NCBI GenBank assembly: GCA_949752795.1 | Contig: OX457063.1 | Coordinates: forward strand, 71,943,783 to 72,007,782 | Length of the DNA stretch: 64,000 bases | Direction: 5' to 3' | Origin: Hyperoodon ampullatus | Lineage: Eukaryota > Chordata > Mammalia > Artiodactyla > Ziphiidae | Shown here: positions 1 to 11,708 of the stretch, piece by piece | How the letters are laid out: each line of letters begins with the position of its first letter | How positions within the stretch are numbered: the first letter of the stretch is position 1 | Translations under genes and position numbers: made by a program | Notes under the pieces: model-generated | The model's database searches: none | Told to the model about the DNA's origin: nothing | What the model saw: only the letters and a program-made list of their open reading frames with translations

Positions 1-1226
1 TTAACCCAGCTAAACAATTTATATTTTACTTAGTTGTTTTCTGTTATGTCTTCTTTCATTGTGTCCTAAATTTATTCAAAATTTTACGGTATAAATTCTT
101 ATGGATACTTTGGTAAAAACATGTTATAAATATCAAATGATTTAAATTACATGCAAACAAATAAATTAAAAAATGATATTACTCTAACCCTGATCAAGCT
201 GCTTTGCTTTTCCACTGGTCTTAAGATGCACTCTGCATGCAACAACTTGTTAAGATCATCCAAGAACAACTTCTTCATTACTTGATAAAAATTAAAGAGA
301 TAATAGAATAGTATAATAAAATACAACAGTGCACATAAGTACAATACCTAAAACAATAGTCTCTACTTGTTGAGTATCCTAGAATTTAGGTCTGAGAAAC
401 CTCTCTGGTCATCAGCTGCCTAACAGGATGTAGCTCAAACAAGGTCCCTTTCAATATATTCCCTTCAGTATATGCTAGAACATATATTATTTCAGAATAT
501 AAAACTTACTTCCCATTCAGAATATTAGTTACAGAAAATATTTTCTTCATGGCTTTTCCCATTCTTTTTCAAGTGCTCCATAGATCTATGCATTTAATTT
601 CAAAGTGTTTGGAAATTTTGATGGAAATCTTTAAAACTCGAATAAAGTAAAATGGGGCAAGCAATAATAATATATGGCAAAATGTCACTAATACTAATGT
701 AGTTTGACCAAAATCTTCAAGCGTTAAGCATTTTGATATTCTCTGAAAAGTGCTTTTATTTTACTTAAAGACTTAGAGCAAATTTATTAGTGTTTTCTCT
801 GTCACTATTGTATTTAACCTGTGCATCCTGGACTACTTCTCTCTGTGATTACAAAGGAGGTTGCAGGGTGGGAAATGGTGAAGATAAATTATACTTACCA
901 ATCACTCCATGATTGGTGGTTTGTTCCAGCCTTTATCCCCAAGGCACTGCTTCTTGAATGTAATTAAAGTCAACATCCTGTATCCATAAAGGCAAAGTAT
1001 TTTACATCAGTTTTTAAATTCAGTTTAAGGAATAATATTAAACATCATTTAAAATAAAAGTTTTAGTATGAGGCAAGTGTTTTAATATTTTGTTTTTAAA
1101 ACCATGTGAGCTTAGGTATTTAATATAATATATATATATATTAAATATGGTAATATCAATTTTGTATAAAAAGCTAAATATGTGTATATCTATATATAGG
1201 CATATGCATTCTAAATCCAATCCAAA
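1..1226. other. AT-rich sequence, nothing recognised
   Basis: I see no gene, RNA gene or confidently named repeat in this stretch. Frames are short and stop-rich. A short TA-rich patch lies near 1126-1145. Nothing argues for coding potential: no long frame, no recognisable protein segment, and no CpG-rich stretch. Confidence 0.5.
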
Positions 1227-1280
1227 TTTTGATATGGTTAAAGGTATTCCAACTTTTGATATGGTTAAAGGTATTCCAGC
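1227..1280. repeat. 27-bp tandem duplication
   Basis: Two adjacent 27-bp units (1227-1253 and 1254-1280) share the core 'gatatggttaaaggtattcc' and differ at one position. This is a simple local duplication, probably from replication slippage. The two units are nearly identical, so the event is young relative to the surrounding old sequence. Confidence 0.9.
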
Positions 1281-2673
1281 TTTTTCAATATTCTGAATTG
1301 AATGTGTTACATATAGACCTCTATATCATGTAACAATACCCTTTTGTATGTTTGACAATCACTTTTCTAACTCCTTTAATTATTGTTTTCTTACTGTACA
1401 TCATAGACGAGATGTGGAAACATGTTAAATAAATTTGTAAAGCACAAACATGCAAAATATTCCTATTTATCACTGACTGTGGTAGCAAAATTATAAGCAG
1501 ATATTTAATTAATATTTTATACTGCAGTATCCAAAGTTTGCCATGAAATCAATATAATATATGAGATGCAACCAGGTTACATAACACTGCATTACTTTCC
1601 TTTTTGCATATGAATAAAACAAATCTGAATTATACAAAATCCAGTAAAAGTTTTCATTCTTTGGAAGAAAGACTCCATATTCTTGGAACTGAGGGTATTA
1701 CAGAGAAGAACTTAGATAAGGTCCTTACTCTCATAGTCTACAGGTTCTAGTGTCAGGTGGGGATGAGGGGTGGGAGTAAACAATTGATTATTTAAATGGG
1801 ATAGGTTGAAAATGATAAAGTGCTATGAAGAAAATAAAAGGATAATAAGTAGAGAATCAGCGGTCGGTGATGAGAACCTTAAAAAACTTTAGATGTTTTT
1901 GTCAAGGAAGGCTTTTCTGAGGCAGCGAGATGTGATCAGAAACATTAATAATGAGAAGTTAGCCACACCGATATTTTGTGGAAGAGTATTATAGATAGAA
2001 GAATAACAGATAAAAGTCTATAGAACAGGAACAAAGTATCAATGGAAATAAGAGTAATTTAGATAATTATTATGAGAAAGAGTACAGAGACAGAGCAGTA
2101 CCTCATATTCAGTATTGGCAACAATAGAAATTGAACTTTTATATAAACTGAGGTTAACCTGAGCTCACTTCTAACCCTATCCATGACCTTGACAATTATT
2201 AGGACAGTGATGGCTTGAAGGGAAAACCAAGTCCCCTGACCAAGGAAAAGCTTCATGGAATGTTTTAACAGTATTTTTACAGCTATAGAACACTCCAGTC
2301 ATGTAACACAAACATTTAATATCAAAACCCCAAAAAAGGAAAACTAAACCCAAATAATTAGTCCTGCAGCAGGAAGAAAGGGGATTCCTAAAAATATAAA
2401 AGGCAGAATTGAATTATGAAACAAAATGTTAAGAGTTTCATGTTTGGGTCATTATGGAATTAGATATAAAAGCAAACAAATAAGCAAACAGTGAGATGTT
2501 AAAGAAAATAATTCCTCAAAAGTTGGAAATGAGTACCAAAGTTGACTACAAGTAACATTAACACCTGAGACTTCATAGAAATTCCAGGGAATCCACTGAA
2601 CATTTCAGAAAATGTGAAATGAAGTTTAAGATTATTTACTATGAGGAGGAGTTAACGTTTATTCCTTGTTAAC
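1281..2673. other. No gene; possible ancient repeat at about 1800-2060
   Basis: Most of the stretch is unassigned AT-rich DNA. From about 1800 to 2060 the order of phrases ('gataaagtgctatgaag', 'ggaaggcttttctgagg', 'aatgagaagttagcca') follows a common mammalian interspersed repeat that also seems present near 10300-10500 and 34330-34760. I cannot name the family securely. No coding region is supported. Confidence 0.35.
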
Positions 2674-2757
2674 GTTATACTTAATACAATGTAATCTGAC
2701 TAATTTTACCAAATGTCCATTGTGTCTACTCATGTCAAATATCAATAATTGTGGATT
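2674..2757. repeat. Left arm of 84-bp inverted repeat
   Basis: This segment is the reverse complement of 5775-5858 over 84 ungapped bases, with 5 mismatches (about 94% identity; four of the five are transitions). The arms enclose an old L1 and a TMED2 retrocopy. Similarity appears to fall off sharply past 2757 and weakly past 2674, so the repeat is a bounded unit. See the finding on its possible origin. Confidence 0.93.
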
Positions 2758-3033
2758 GATATTTGTAAGAAAGCAATTAGTAAAATTCATAATTAAATAC
2801 AAATAGTGATATTACCTCAATAGTTGCTAAAAACATATTGCAAGATTCAACATTCATTCCTGATAAAATTTTTGAGATAGTATGTTACTTAATACAACAA
2901 ATGTATTTATCTCAAACTAACAGCCAATCTCATGCTTGACAGTGAACTTTTGCATAGATTGTAATGTCATAAGAAGTCAAGGGGGTTCTTTCATGGAACT
3001 ATTTTTAAACCTCATTTGAAACTAATGTTAACC
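2758..3033 (+). mobile_element. Old L1 fragment, ORF2 region, left part
   Basis: Around 2845-2880 the text 'caagattcaacattcattcc' followed by 'gataaaattttt' matches the L1 ORF2 stretch just after the reverse-transcriptase DAEKAFD block, in plus orientation. The fragment is heavily diverged and full of stops. It appears to resume at 5059 beyond the TMED2 retrocopy, which would make the retrocopy a nested insertion into this L1. The element is ancient and non-functional; its left boundary is uncertain. Confidence 0.6.
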
Positions 3034-3044
3034 GCATTTATTTG
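3034..3044. repeat. Target site duplication, 3' side of TMED2 retrocopy
   Basis: The 11-mer 'gcatttatttg' here recurs at 5048-5058, immediately outside the other end of the retrocopy. On the minus strand the other copy is preceded by a run of T and reads T6/CAAATAAATGC, an L1-endonuclease-like nick site. Confidence 0.85.
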
Positions 3045-5047
3045 TTTGTTTTTGTTTTTAAAAAGAATTGTTTATTTACTAAACCTGGGGCAGATTAGAT
3101 ACACAACCAGTTTTAAATTTACATCTTTTAAATCAATTTTGAAGTGTTTTCACACACACGTGCACACAAGTTGCCATGCAAAAGTTGTTCTAAGGTAAAA
3201 CACAGTCACCTTAAACTGTTGCAAGTATTTTCACCCAAGGTTGAAAAATTGTTTATCCTGAACATGAAAACCTGTAACAAATTTAAGTTAATTATATAAA
3301 ACTCGTTACTAGTAGTTTTCCTCTTGCAAAGATCCAAAAAAAAAAATGGACAAGTAAATAATATACATCAGTCACAATGTAATCCTGGATCATCCCCACA
3401 CCAAAAGAAAGACCCAGGAAAAACAAAAACAAACACACTAGTACTGACAGTAATGTTCAGTGAGCTAATTAAACAGTGGCCAAAATGCCACTGATCAAAA
3501 ATAAAATAGTGGTTGTATACCACTGCAAAGAAATCCAAGAGGCTTTTAACCCTTTGGCATCAGAAATCCAGATTTTTCCAATTATGTGAATGCATACCTC
3601 CCACGTGCCAAGAGTAGAGAAAGTGGATGTGCCAGCATAGAAAGAAAAAGAACTACTGTTCACTGCAACACCCCGAGAATTGGCTTTAATAGAGACTTCT
3701 TACAAGGTTAGGCAGAAACCAAAAAATGGTTCTTAGCTGCTTGTGTCAACAATTTTAAGTGGAGGTGACTGAGTTCTAAGGTTCAAATTAAAACTTTAAA
3801 GGGGAAAAAGGTTGTTGGTTTAAGTCTTATCTTTAAAGCAAAAACAAGATAGACAAAGTAAAAAAGTACCAACTTGGTAGTATCCTCTAGTCACAGATCT
3901 CTGCCATTAGGCTGGATAGAAAATGTCAAGATTCAGATTGTTGTTTCTGATAAGGACTCAACAAAATGAATCTTTAATGACTTGAACTGCAGGATAAAGG
4001 ATCCCAAGAATGCAGTCATTTTTAGTAAAGTACTGTCAATAAAGTACTATCCTGAACAAACTGCATTTTATTATGAAAGCAAAAGGAAAGAATATATAAA
4101 AAGTTCTATACATCTATATTCCACTTACAGTGTTTGAGTTCTGGAAGGACCTGTATAATGGAAGAAGAATTCAAATATGAAATCATGCCAATCAAATATC
4201 AAATTTTCACTATAACTTTCCTAAAAAAAGTGTTTTTCCCCAATATCTATTAATCACAAAGAAACAGAAGTTGTGAATGTACAGTTTAGAAAATAAAAAC
4301 ATTGAAACTAATGACATTATTATGACCAAGACACTTGGTAAACAGTGAATTATGAGTTTGGGATCATCAGGAAAAGGCTTTTTTAAACAACCCTCCAGAC
4401 TTCAAAAAATCTCTTCAGGTAGTAGATCTGTCCCAATGTCATGGCAACTAGAACAAGAGCTTCAAAGAAGGACCAAAGGACCACTCTGCTGTTTGTGTTG
4501 TCATTGATTGCCCTGTGTATTCTCTCCCGAACTTCCATGTATTCCTGTTCATGCTTTACAGCTGTCATTGCCACTGTGAGCTTATTAATCATTTCGTCTA
4601 GCTTGTTCTGGTGAGCTTCTGTTTCCATGTCTTGTCCTTTGGGGGCCTCCCCAATATCAATGGTGAACATCACTATCTTTGGAGTCATGGTGGACATCCT
4701 ACTGCTAAAACAAAAAAATGTTCCAGCCATGTGAGCAGCAAAGGTATATTTCCCACTGGACTCTCGGTCTCCTTTATACATTCCTTTATTATCAGGCCCT
4801 GCAATCTCCACGTCGATGTCCAGGAAGCCACCCTCGACCACCTCGAAGATGAGGCCCATCTCGGTGCCCGAGGTGACCTGCTCGAAGAAGCACTCCTCAG
4901 CATGCGCGTCGATGCTGACGAAATAGCCCAAGACAGTGGCCCGGAACAACAGCAGCTCAGTGAGCGTCACCACGGTGGGGCTGGGGCCGAAGCCAGGACC
5001 GGGACTGCGGCCTCCAGAGCCGCCGTCACCGTTGCCTCAGCTCCACT
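3045..5047 (-). pseudogene. TMED2P: TMED2 processed retropseudogene, start codon lost
   Basis: TMED2 is a p24-family type I membrane protein that cycles between ER and Golgi and recruits COPI/COPII coats. The minus-strand frame 4383-4973 is unbroken for 196 codons and covers the whole protein: signal peptide (about residues 1-16), GOLD domain with both cysteines (ECFFE and FCFS), coiled coil (about 105-160), transmembrane helix ([20 protein letters not shown]) and tail. Against the 201-residue parent as I remember it, both deletions are in frame (four residues in the signal peptide, one near residue 90). The ancestral ATG is now GTG (4971-4973). The next in-frame ATG is residue 39, which would leave no signal peptide. 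The tail keeps FF but reads WRVV where the parent has RRVV, damaging the COPI dibasic signal. There are no introns, a GC-rich 5'UTR remnant at 4974-5047, a presumed 3'UTR at 3061-4382, AATAAA at 3071-3076, an A-rich tail at 3045-3060 and an 11-bp target duplication. No promoter is visible. Confidence 0.93.
3071..3076 (-). other. Polyadenylation signal of TMED2 retrocopy
   Basis: AATAAA on the minus strand lies about 11 bases before the A-rich tail (3045-3060, read on the minus strand as runs of A broken by C). The spacing suits a reverse-transcribed, polyadenylated mRNA. It marks the 3' end of the copied transcript. Confidence 0.7.
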
Positions 5048-5058
5048 GCATTTATTTG
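5048..5058. repeat. Target site duplication, 5' side of TMED2 retrocopy
   Basis: Second copy of 'gcatttatttg', a perfect match to 3034-3044. It abuts the GC-rich 5'UTR end of the retrocopy, so the reverse transcript seems to have reached close to the mRNA start. Confidence 0.85.
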
Positions 5059-5774
5059 AAAAAAATTAACAGAAAGCTATAATAGGAAAAAGGAAGCAAA
5101 CTACCATTATTTGTAGATAATATGCTATATTCCTAGAAAACCAAAAAGAATCATCTGACAATGGCTAAAAATGAAACGAGTCAAGCAGAGTAGCCAGCTT
5201 ATAGATGATGTATGAAATTGGTAACTTTGTTATATATCAACAACAAACCACAAAGTATATGTAAAAGTTGCTATTCTTAATAGCAACACAGAAAACCACC
5301 TAGGGACAAAATTTCCAATAAATTCATGGAAACCATACAATACAAGAACAATAAAGATACAAAATTCTACTAAGAAAAAAAAAGTAGACTCTATGGAGAG
5401 CCACATCTGTTCTAGTTTGGGAAGACTCAAGACTGCACTTATGCCATTTCAACTATAAATTAGCCAGTAAATACGTTGATTCCAATGCAAATACCCAGCA
5501 TGCTTTAAAAGAATAGACAAATTGATTCTAAAATTTGTTTATCTGTGGATATAACCAGGACATTTTTGAAGAGAAATATGGATTAGCAATTAGAGATGAG
5601 GCAATTTGGGAGGAGGATTGACCTGTCAGAGTGAAACTGAATTATAATACTACAATAATCAAAACAAAGTTATTCTAGCACCTGTTAGGTGGTAAACAAG
5701 GCAATCAATTAGAAAAATACTGAAGCATATTTAACTATTTATAGGAATTTATTTTCCAAAAAGTCTAATTTCAA
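5059..5774 (+). mobile_element. Old L1 fragment, ORF2 region, right part
   Basis: 'tagataatatgctatattcc' followed by 'tagaaaacc' corresponds to the L1 ORF2 stretch after FADD (ADDMIVYLEN-like). Later blocks near 5280-5330 ('ttccaataaattcatgg') and 5660-5750 ('acaaggcaatcaattagaaa') follow the order of the ORF2 thumb region. The strand is plus, with many stops and indels. It continues the L1 piece ending at 3033; some L1 sequence between them may be lost. The 3' end of the L1 is not seen; similarity fades at the inverted-repeat arm. Confidence 0.7.
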
Positions 5775-5858
5775 AGTCCACAAGTATTAATATTTGACAT
5801 GAGTAGACACAATGGACATTTGGTAAAATCAGTCAAATTACATTGTATTAAGTATAAC
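5775..5858. repeat. Right arm of 84-bp inverted repeat
   Basis: Reverse complement of 2674-2757 with 79 of 84 positions matching and no gap. Removing the 2.0-kb TMED2 insertion, the arms would have been about 1 kb apart in the pre-insertion locus. Confidence 0.93.
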
Positions 5859-7078
5859 TGTGGCAGGATAGAAAGTAATAGTATGTGTTTTGACATGGAA
5901 AAATCATCTGTGAAAACATAAAATATAAAATTTTGTAGGTTTTGGGAAAAGTATTTTCTATTTTAATTTAATTTTTCTTTGGCCTTTTTATTGTAGTTTT
6001 TGGCAGTATTCTTACGCTGTAGAACTATAAACAACAAAAATGGAATTACCTGAACAGCTAGTCATTTATATCCATGATTATCACTTGCAAGTCTTCCCAT
6101 GTTATTTCAATCTCTATATTCTAACTAGGTGAAAATCATGCAAACTATTTCAAAATGACTTGATCTGAGAGTTCTCCTGTCCTCTTACCCTGATTGCTAG
6201 TGGTTGTCTATTTCAAATACAGAAAAAAAATTGAAGTTCATAATTTTAACTTCTTAACAACCTTCTTATATCTGGGAAACGTATATATCATAGTTAAGAT
6301 TAATTCTCTGTGTCATCAACCCTGTCTTTCAGTAGTAATGACATTCTTTTAAGGAAATTTGATTATACAATTTCCCTTCCATATTGATTTCCATCAACAA
6401 TCTGCTAGAATGTTGAATGAAAGAACTGAAAATACTTTGTAAATTATTAAATGGGTTGTGCACATTGCACCAAAAACTTAACTATATATAAGGAAGCATG
6501 CACATTCATTTCAAAGAAAGTCAAATTTGAATTAATGATTATAGAAGAAATGATAAGTGATTGAATAAAATAAAATTCTCCTTGAATGGTAAGTAAAAGC
6601 TATGTGCAAACATGGATTGAAATGTAGTATAGTTTTGTTCAACAAAGAAATATGATACATTTAAGACTTCCTTATTGCCATTGAAAAAAATGCTACAAGG
6701 GGGAAAAATGCTTTATCTGGAAAAGTCTGGGGTTATAATGAAATCATATTAGATTAATATTTCACAATTAATGAATGTTATATGAAGTTCCAATTTGGAT
6801 TTCTTTGATGTCAAATTTTTACTGACATCTTTGTTTCATCTTTTATTTTGAATCATACTCGTTTGTCTACTACAAACAATACTTGTTATAAGATATTTAA
6901 ATATATTTATATACATATAATAAGATATATGGAATATATGTATTTGAATATATTTGTGCATATATGTATATATATAAATATAATCTTTTGCCTCTGTGAT
7001 CCCATTAATCATTTAGGTGATTTTTCTTTCCAAACCACATCGTTTTGTCATTACATGGACATAGCAGCAAATATAAAT
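5859..7078. other. AT-rich sequence, nothing recognised
   Basis: No gene or confidently named repeat. A TA-rich low-complexity patch at about 6893-6980 gives a spurious open frame. Base composition resembles the flanks. Confidence 0.5.
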
Positions 7079-7108
7079 ACACTCACACACATACACACAC
7101 ACACACAG
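7079..7108. repeat. (CA)n microsatellite, imperfect
   Basis: About 30 bp of interrupted CA dinucleotides ('acactcacacacatacacac' and following). Short, so probably of low variability. Confidence 0.85.
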
Positions 7109-7699
7109 ATAAAGGTAATCCTATAAAAATCATGAAATTAGTGCTGATTCTCAAGATTTAACTCACTATAAAAAAATACTTTACTACAAAGAAGACAGGA
7201 TCAGTTCTTAAAGCCACTTGTAAAATGATGATAATTTCTCCATACCTGAGAAATATTTTTCCTGAATGAATTAGAGACAAATGTGGTGACTTAAAACTGA
7301 TCCCTATACAACAAAGATGATAAAGGAGTTAACTACAGGCCAGACATCTTAATCTGTAAGAGGTCTCTGGGGGTCAAGAAATCACATTCATTTTGCAGGA
7401 TTATTTCAGGTGGCACAATTCTTAATTACTGTTAGATGCCTCAGAATAGAGACCTAAATCCATCTAAAACTCCTGCTGCAACGATGACAATTCTCCTGAG
7501 GTTATCTCTGCATCTGCTGTGTGACCATGTTCCACATTTACCTTTAAGTTTAAGCAAATTATGAAAAGCAGCCCTGCTAAAGCTGTCATCATTGAATATC
7601 ATCATCATCACATAACTGTTTGGACTTAAGAAAAAAGTTCAAACTGTAAAGGATTTTGGAAGCAGATGGTTGAACAAGAGAATCTGGAAGGACTTTCCA

Positions 7700-7890
7700 G
7701 GTTTCTCATCTTCAAAATGTCAGGCCATGGCTCTAATGTCAATTGTGCTAACATGACAGAGAATGAAATCTAGGCTCAGAAAAGAGCACCTGCTAGTCTA
7801 AGGTCACTGAGGTAGTGGCAGAGTTGAGGCTTGCACCCAATTTACAGTGGCTCCAAATTTCACTGCTCCTTCCTGTGTGAATGACTTCTT
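7700..7890 (-). mobile_element. MIR SINE remnant
   Basis: The plus strand carries the reverse complement of the MIR core: 'ctaggctcagaaaagagc', 'ctaaggtcactgag' and 'agtggcagagttgaggctt', equivalent to the ancient 'gaggctcagagaggttaag ... aaggtcacacagc ... gtggcagagc' order. Diverged as expected for a mammalian-wide element. No host gene is associated. Confidence 0.7.
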
Positions 7891-9480
7891 GCATATCACA
7901 ATCTGTTCTTACAACATATAATTTATGGTTTCATGACTCCTGTTGACAGCCTGTGAAGTTTTAAACTCGTCAGGCACTTGTCTTTTTGACTTTCCCTTTA
8001 GACACAAACTAAGAGTTGGGTCAAACTAGCATCTCAAACAGCTAATCATGCAACATGAGAAGGCTGCAGGGGAGTCAGAAAGTTCCCCCCACCTCTCAGT
8101 CTTTACAGGGGTGTAGAATAGCACAGTTTCAAATTCCACATAGAAGATGACCAGGGCATTAATGTTGCTCTGCCAAGTTGATAAATTTAACAGGACTCTA
8201 GAGGTGCAGAAAACTTGCCCAAGAAGACTTATAATTCTTAGAAAAGATTTGGCAATGGTGGTGTTTTATAGAAAAAGTTTAGAGGTATAACATGGTAACT
8301 TCTAACTTGGTATGTTACTGCCAAAAAATCATCATAAAACACAATCAGACATCTAGAGTTTTGTAAAACCATTAATAACTCAGTCATTTCATTTGGGTTG
8401 GACCATTTATTTAAATATTAAAACACATAATATTAACAAAATGGGGTTCACAAAAAATGGCAAAAGAGTAATATTTGTTGAATGATATGAAGGTATTTGT
8501 TTCAGACACTTATTTGAAAATGCTCGTTTCACCCTCAAACGGTATTTTTTAAAAATTTAAACTTGGCCCATAACAGCAGTTCAGAAAGAACCGAAAGAAG
8601 TTTTGAGAAGCAAGAAGTTGCATCGGCCATATCTGCAGAGCAATGGAAGAAATTTTTATTCCCTAAGCTTTCTGCATAGCCAAGATCTATACAGTGGTGA
8701 ACTCAAACAGATGTGTGGAAGTTCCTTAATGTAGTTGACTAAGAATTTGCTTTGAACCATTATATAGGAAATTTGATTCCTCTAGTCATAATAATAGGTG
8801 AGACACTGTTAAATGGATTGGGAAGTGTGGAGCAGTAATAACCAGATGGAGATAAATGAACTGTACAGAATTAGGGTGATAAAAACCAAACCTAGGCTAG
8901 ACCTAGGATAGAGAGAATTCTATTAACTACTTGAGACAAAGGACTTCATCAATATGAGAAGGACAAGGAATTAAAAACAAACCTCATAATCTCACTGTGT
9001 TTACCTCTATACATTATTTAAGACATTTACATGAATAAACATAATATATTTCACCATATAAGAAAATGTATATACTTTAGTATATCATCTTTGTAAGTCT
9101 CATGATCTATAGTGCTAGCTAAATTATTCTCATTTTTTTGTGGTGCTTCTAGCAAGTACTGAGTAAAAAGAGTTTTGTCCGGTGTTGTTTTGCAGAAGTC
9201 CTTGAACAATTGTATACTCAATTATAAATACATTTAAGAATGTGCTTTCCAGATAGGTACATGAGGTAAACTAGAGCTTTTACTACGTAGTACTTTTGAG
9301 GAAGGCATTTTGCATACTAACTTCTCTGTAATTTGAGTTACAAAAGAAGACTTGAGTGCTGTATTGAAAGATACCAGATAAAAATGAGAAAAAACCCTAG
9401 TTGTTTCAAACATAGAGATTTTGATACAAATAATTGATTATATGTGTGATACAAGAGTTGGAGAAACAGTGAAGCAATCT
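7891..9480. other. No gene or named repeat seen
   Basis: The sequence is complex but AT-rich with short stop-rich frames. I see no element termini, poly-A tails or protein-like segments that I can support. Confidence 0.45.
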
Positions 9481-9900
9481 AAAGACTAGTAAACAGAAGG
9501 AACTAGATATCACTCCAAAGGCTAGAGGAAAACAGGTAGAAGTGATGTTACTAACCTGGAAGCCAGGGTCATTCTATGGGATGTAGAGCCATGGTGGAGA
9601 CTGCCAAGTAGGTGCCATAAACACAGGGAGAGACATTATCTGGCAGGAACTAGAGCCACTATGGTGACTCAGACCCTTGTGACAACATCAGTGGCATCAC
9701 GGGAGAGGAGGTATACTTTGATTTCTCTTCTCCTAGTCTCTAATATTCTACCAGTGCCTCGCATGGCTAAACCTAACTCTAAGTCATTTGGCAAAAGTCT
9801 GCATGAATGCAGTTCCTTGAAATAAAGAGCAGAGCAAATAAAAGACTGAGATGTGAGAGCAATAGGCAAATGGCTGGCCCAGAGGTTGTACAGTTACAAA
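9481..9900. other. Possible ancient interspersed repeat
   Basis: This patch is richer in G+C than its surroundings. It contains phrases ('tctcttctcctagtctc', 'ccagtgcctcgcatggct', 'aacctaactctaag') that resemble a common mammalian repeat I cannot name. Frames are short and show no known domain. It could also be unique sequence. Confidence 0.25.
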
Positions 9901-11644
9901 GGGACATGTCAAAAGTATCTTCAGTGTTACACTTACTGATTATTGAACTGTTCCATCAATAATGGATTGAATTTCATATTGCACTCACAGCTATTAACAA
10001 ACATTTGTATCTTTTCTAGCCTGCCACTTTGAATATGAGAAAATTCCCAGAAGTTATCCAATGACTGCTGGCTTTTAAGTACCATATATTCATAAGGAGA
10101 ATTTTTTTCCCTTGTAGAATTATTTACAGAGAGATTGTATGTGTAATTACCTATAGATTGACCAAAGTTTGCACATATTGATTGGTTTATGGATATTTAA
10201 AAACTTCTCTTTCTTATATTTTTGGTTTTGATTTAAACCACACTGAAGAAATGCTAATTTATAGATTTTTCTTAGATAATGGGGATATGGTGTTAGCTTT
10301 CAAGGAATTCAGTGGACAGTTAGGCTTGTTATTAAATACTGGCTCTCATTTTGATAGGTAACCTTAAAAAAACAAAGACAAGTAGATTGGAGACAAAGCA
10401 GTATGATCAAATTAAGCTGCAAAATTCCATGCAAGCTTCTCAGAGGAGAAGATGTTTGAATTGAGACTTCAGGCATGAGTGGAGTAGAAGAAATCATAAT
10501 TCAGAGACATGTGGTACTGTAATTTTAATTTGGTATTTTATAGTTTATTTTTACTTTATTTCTATTACCCAAATATTAAATGTTCTTTGTAGAAGAGCTA
10601 AATAATACACATATGGGAAAAAAAGGCTCCATTAATCCTACAAATTGGAAGCAAACATTCTAACATTCCAATGTGTATCTTTCCAGATTTTTTATGCATA
10701 TATCAATTTATATGTAGAAAAAAATAAAGTAATTCTTGCAAATGAAACTAAATTATGCATTTCATATTGTGGTTGTTTTCAAATGAAATATATGATGGAT
10801 TTATCTGGCAATACTTATAAGCTCTGTGTCTCTTAGATTGAATAGTTTTTCAATGCATACTTTCTAAAACTAATCATATTTTGTTAAATATTTTGGTCAC
10901 TTCTAAATATTCAATATTATGAGCAATGCTCCAGCAAATTTCCATATTCCTTTTAAAGTATATAATTAACTATATTTTTAGTATATATTCCTAAAAGTAT
11001 CAAAACTATATACTCAGAATAAAGGCATTTTATATATCTTGCTCTAAGAAAATCTTACCAATTTATAGACAAGTGTGAAATTTTTTAGAAGTTAGGGAAG
11101 AGGGTAATCTTTTAATTACACACATCAAAACTAGACATCATAGCTTATTGGTATGTTTTCTTATGCAAAAATAATTTTTCAACTTTCTTAAGCAAATACT
11201 GTCAAATTTCATTTTTAAAAGGGATACCTGGTTGGAAACTTGAACAGTGATTTTTACAAGCAAAATGTTCTTTAAAAATCTGCACTATTCACAGTTGTTT
11301 ATGCCCAGTTAACCAATGCTGAACATTTAATTACAAAAGCTTTGCTACTCTATATTTAAAGGTTTGTAAAACTTCCTGATGTAGCTTATGTAAAAAAAGG
11401 AGTTGTCAGATATTTAGAATTTTGAGGAGAAATCATTGTAAGATTAAGCACATTGACACGAGATGGTAAGAAATGATCAAAAACATGTTAACTCAATACT
11501 TCTGTTCTAATAATAGGCCAGGGGTATTAGTTACTTAACATTTTTTCACACTGCATTTGCCTCCACATTCCTGTCCATTCCTCATGCTAGGCATACCAAT
11601 TGGGAAATCAAGCTACATTTGTTTGAAAGCATTCTTCTATTTGT
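9901..11644. other. No gene; probable diverged repeat at 10300-10500 and L1-like at 10520-11100
   Basis: 10300-10500 repeats the order seen near 1800-2060 and 34330-34760, including 'tttgaattgagacttcagg'. 10570-11000 ('atgtgtatctttccagatt', 'tatgagcaatgctccag', 'ctaaaagtatcaaaac') follows in outline the 3' part of an old mammalian L1 read in reverse. Both calls are weak because divergence is high. Confidence 0.3.
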
Positions 11645-11708
11645 TCTTTCCTTCCTTCCTCTTTTCCTTCCATCCTTTCTACCTTTCTCCCTCTTTGCCT
11701 CCTGCCTT
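11638..11708. repeat. Pyrimidine-rich (CTTC)n-like tract
   Basis: About 70 bp of nearly uninterrupted C and T on the plus strand with degenerate 'ccttcctt' motifs. It is low-complexity DNA, possibly a decayed tetranucleotide microsatellite. Confidence 0.8.

Noticed and set aside
4611..5069. Plus-strand 152-codon open frame
   Set aside because: It lies antisense to the TMED2 retrocopy. Its openness is explained by the GC-rich coding strand opposite, and it resembles no protein.
6893..6980. Possible AT-rich regulatory or replication element
   Set aside because: Only impure TA repeats; no motif that would distinguish function from low complexity.
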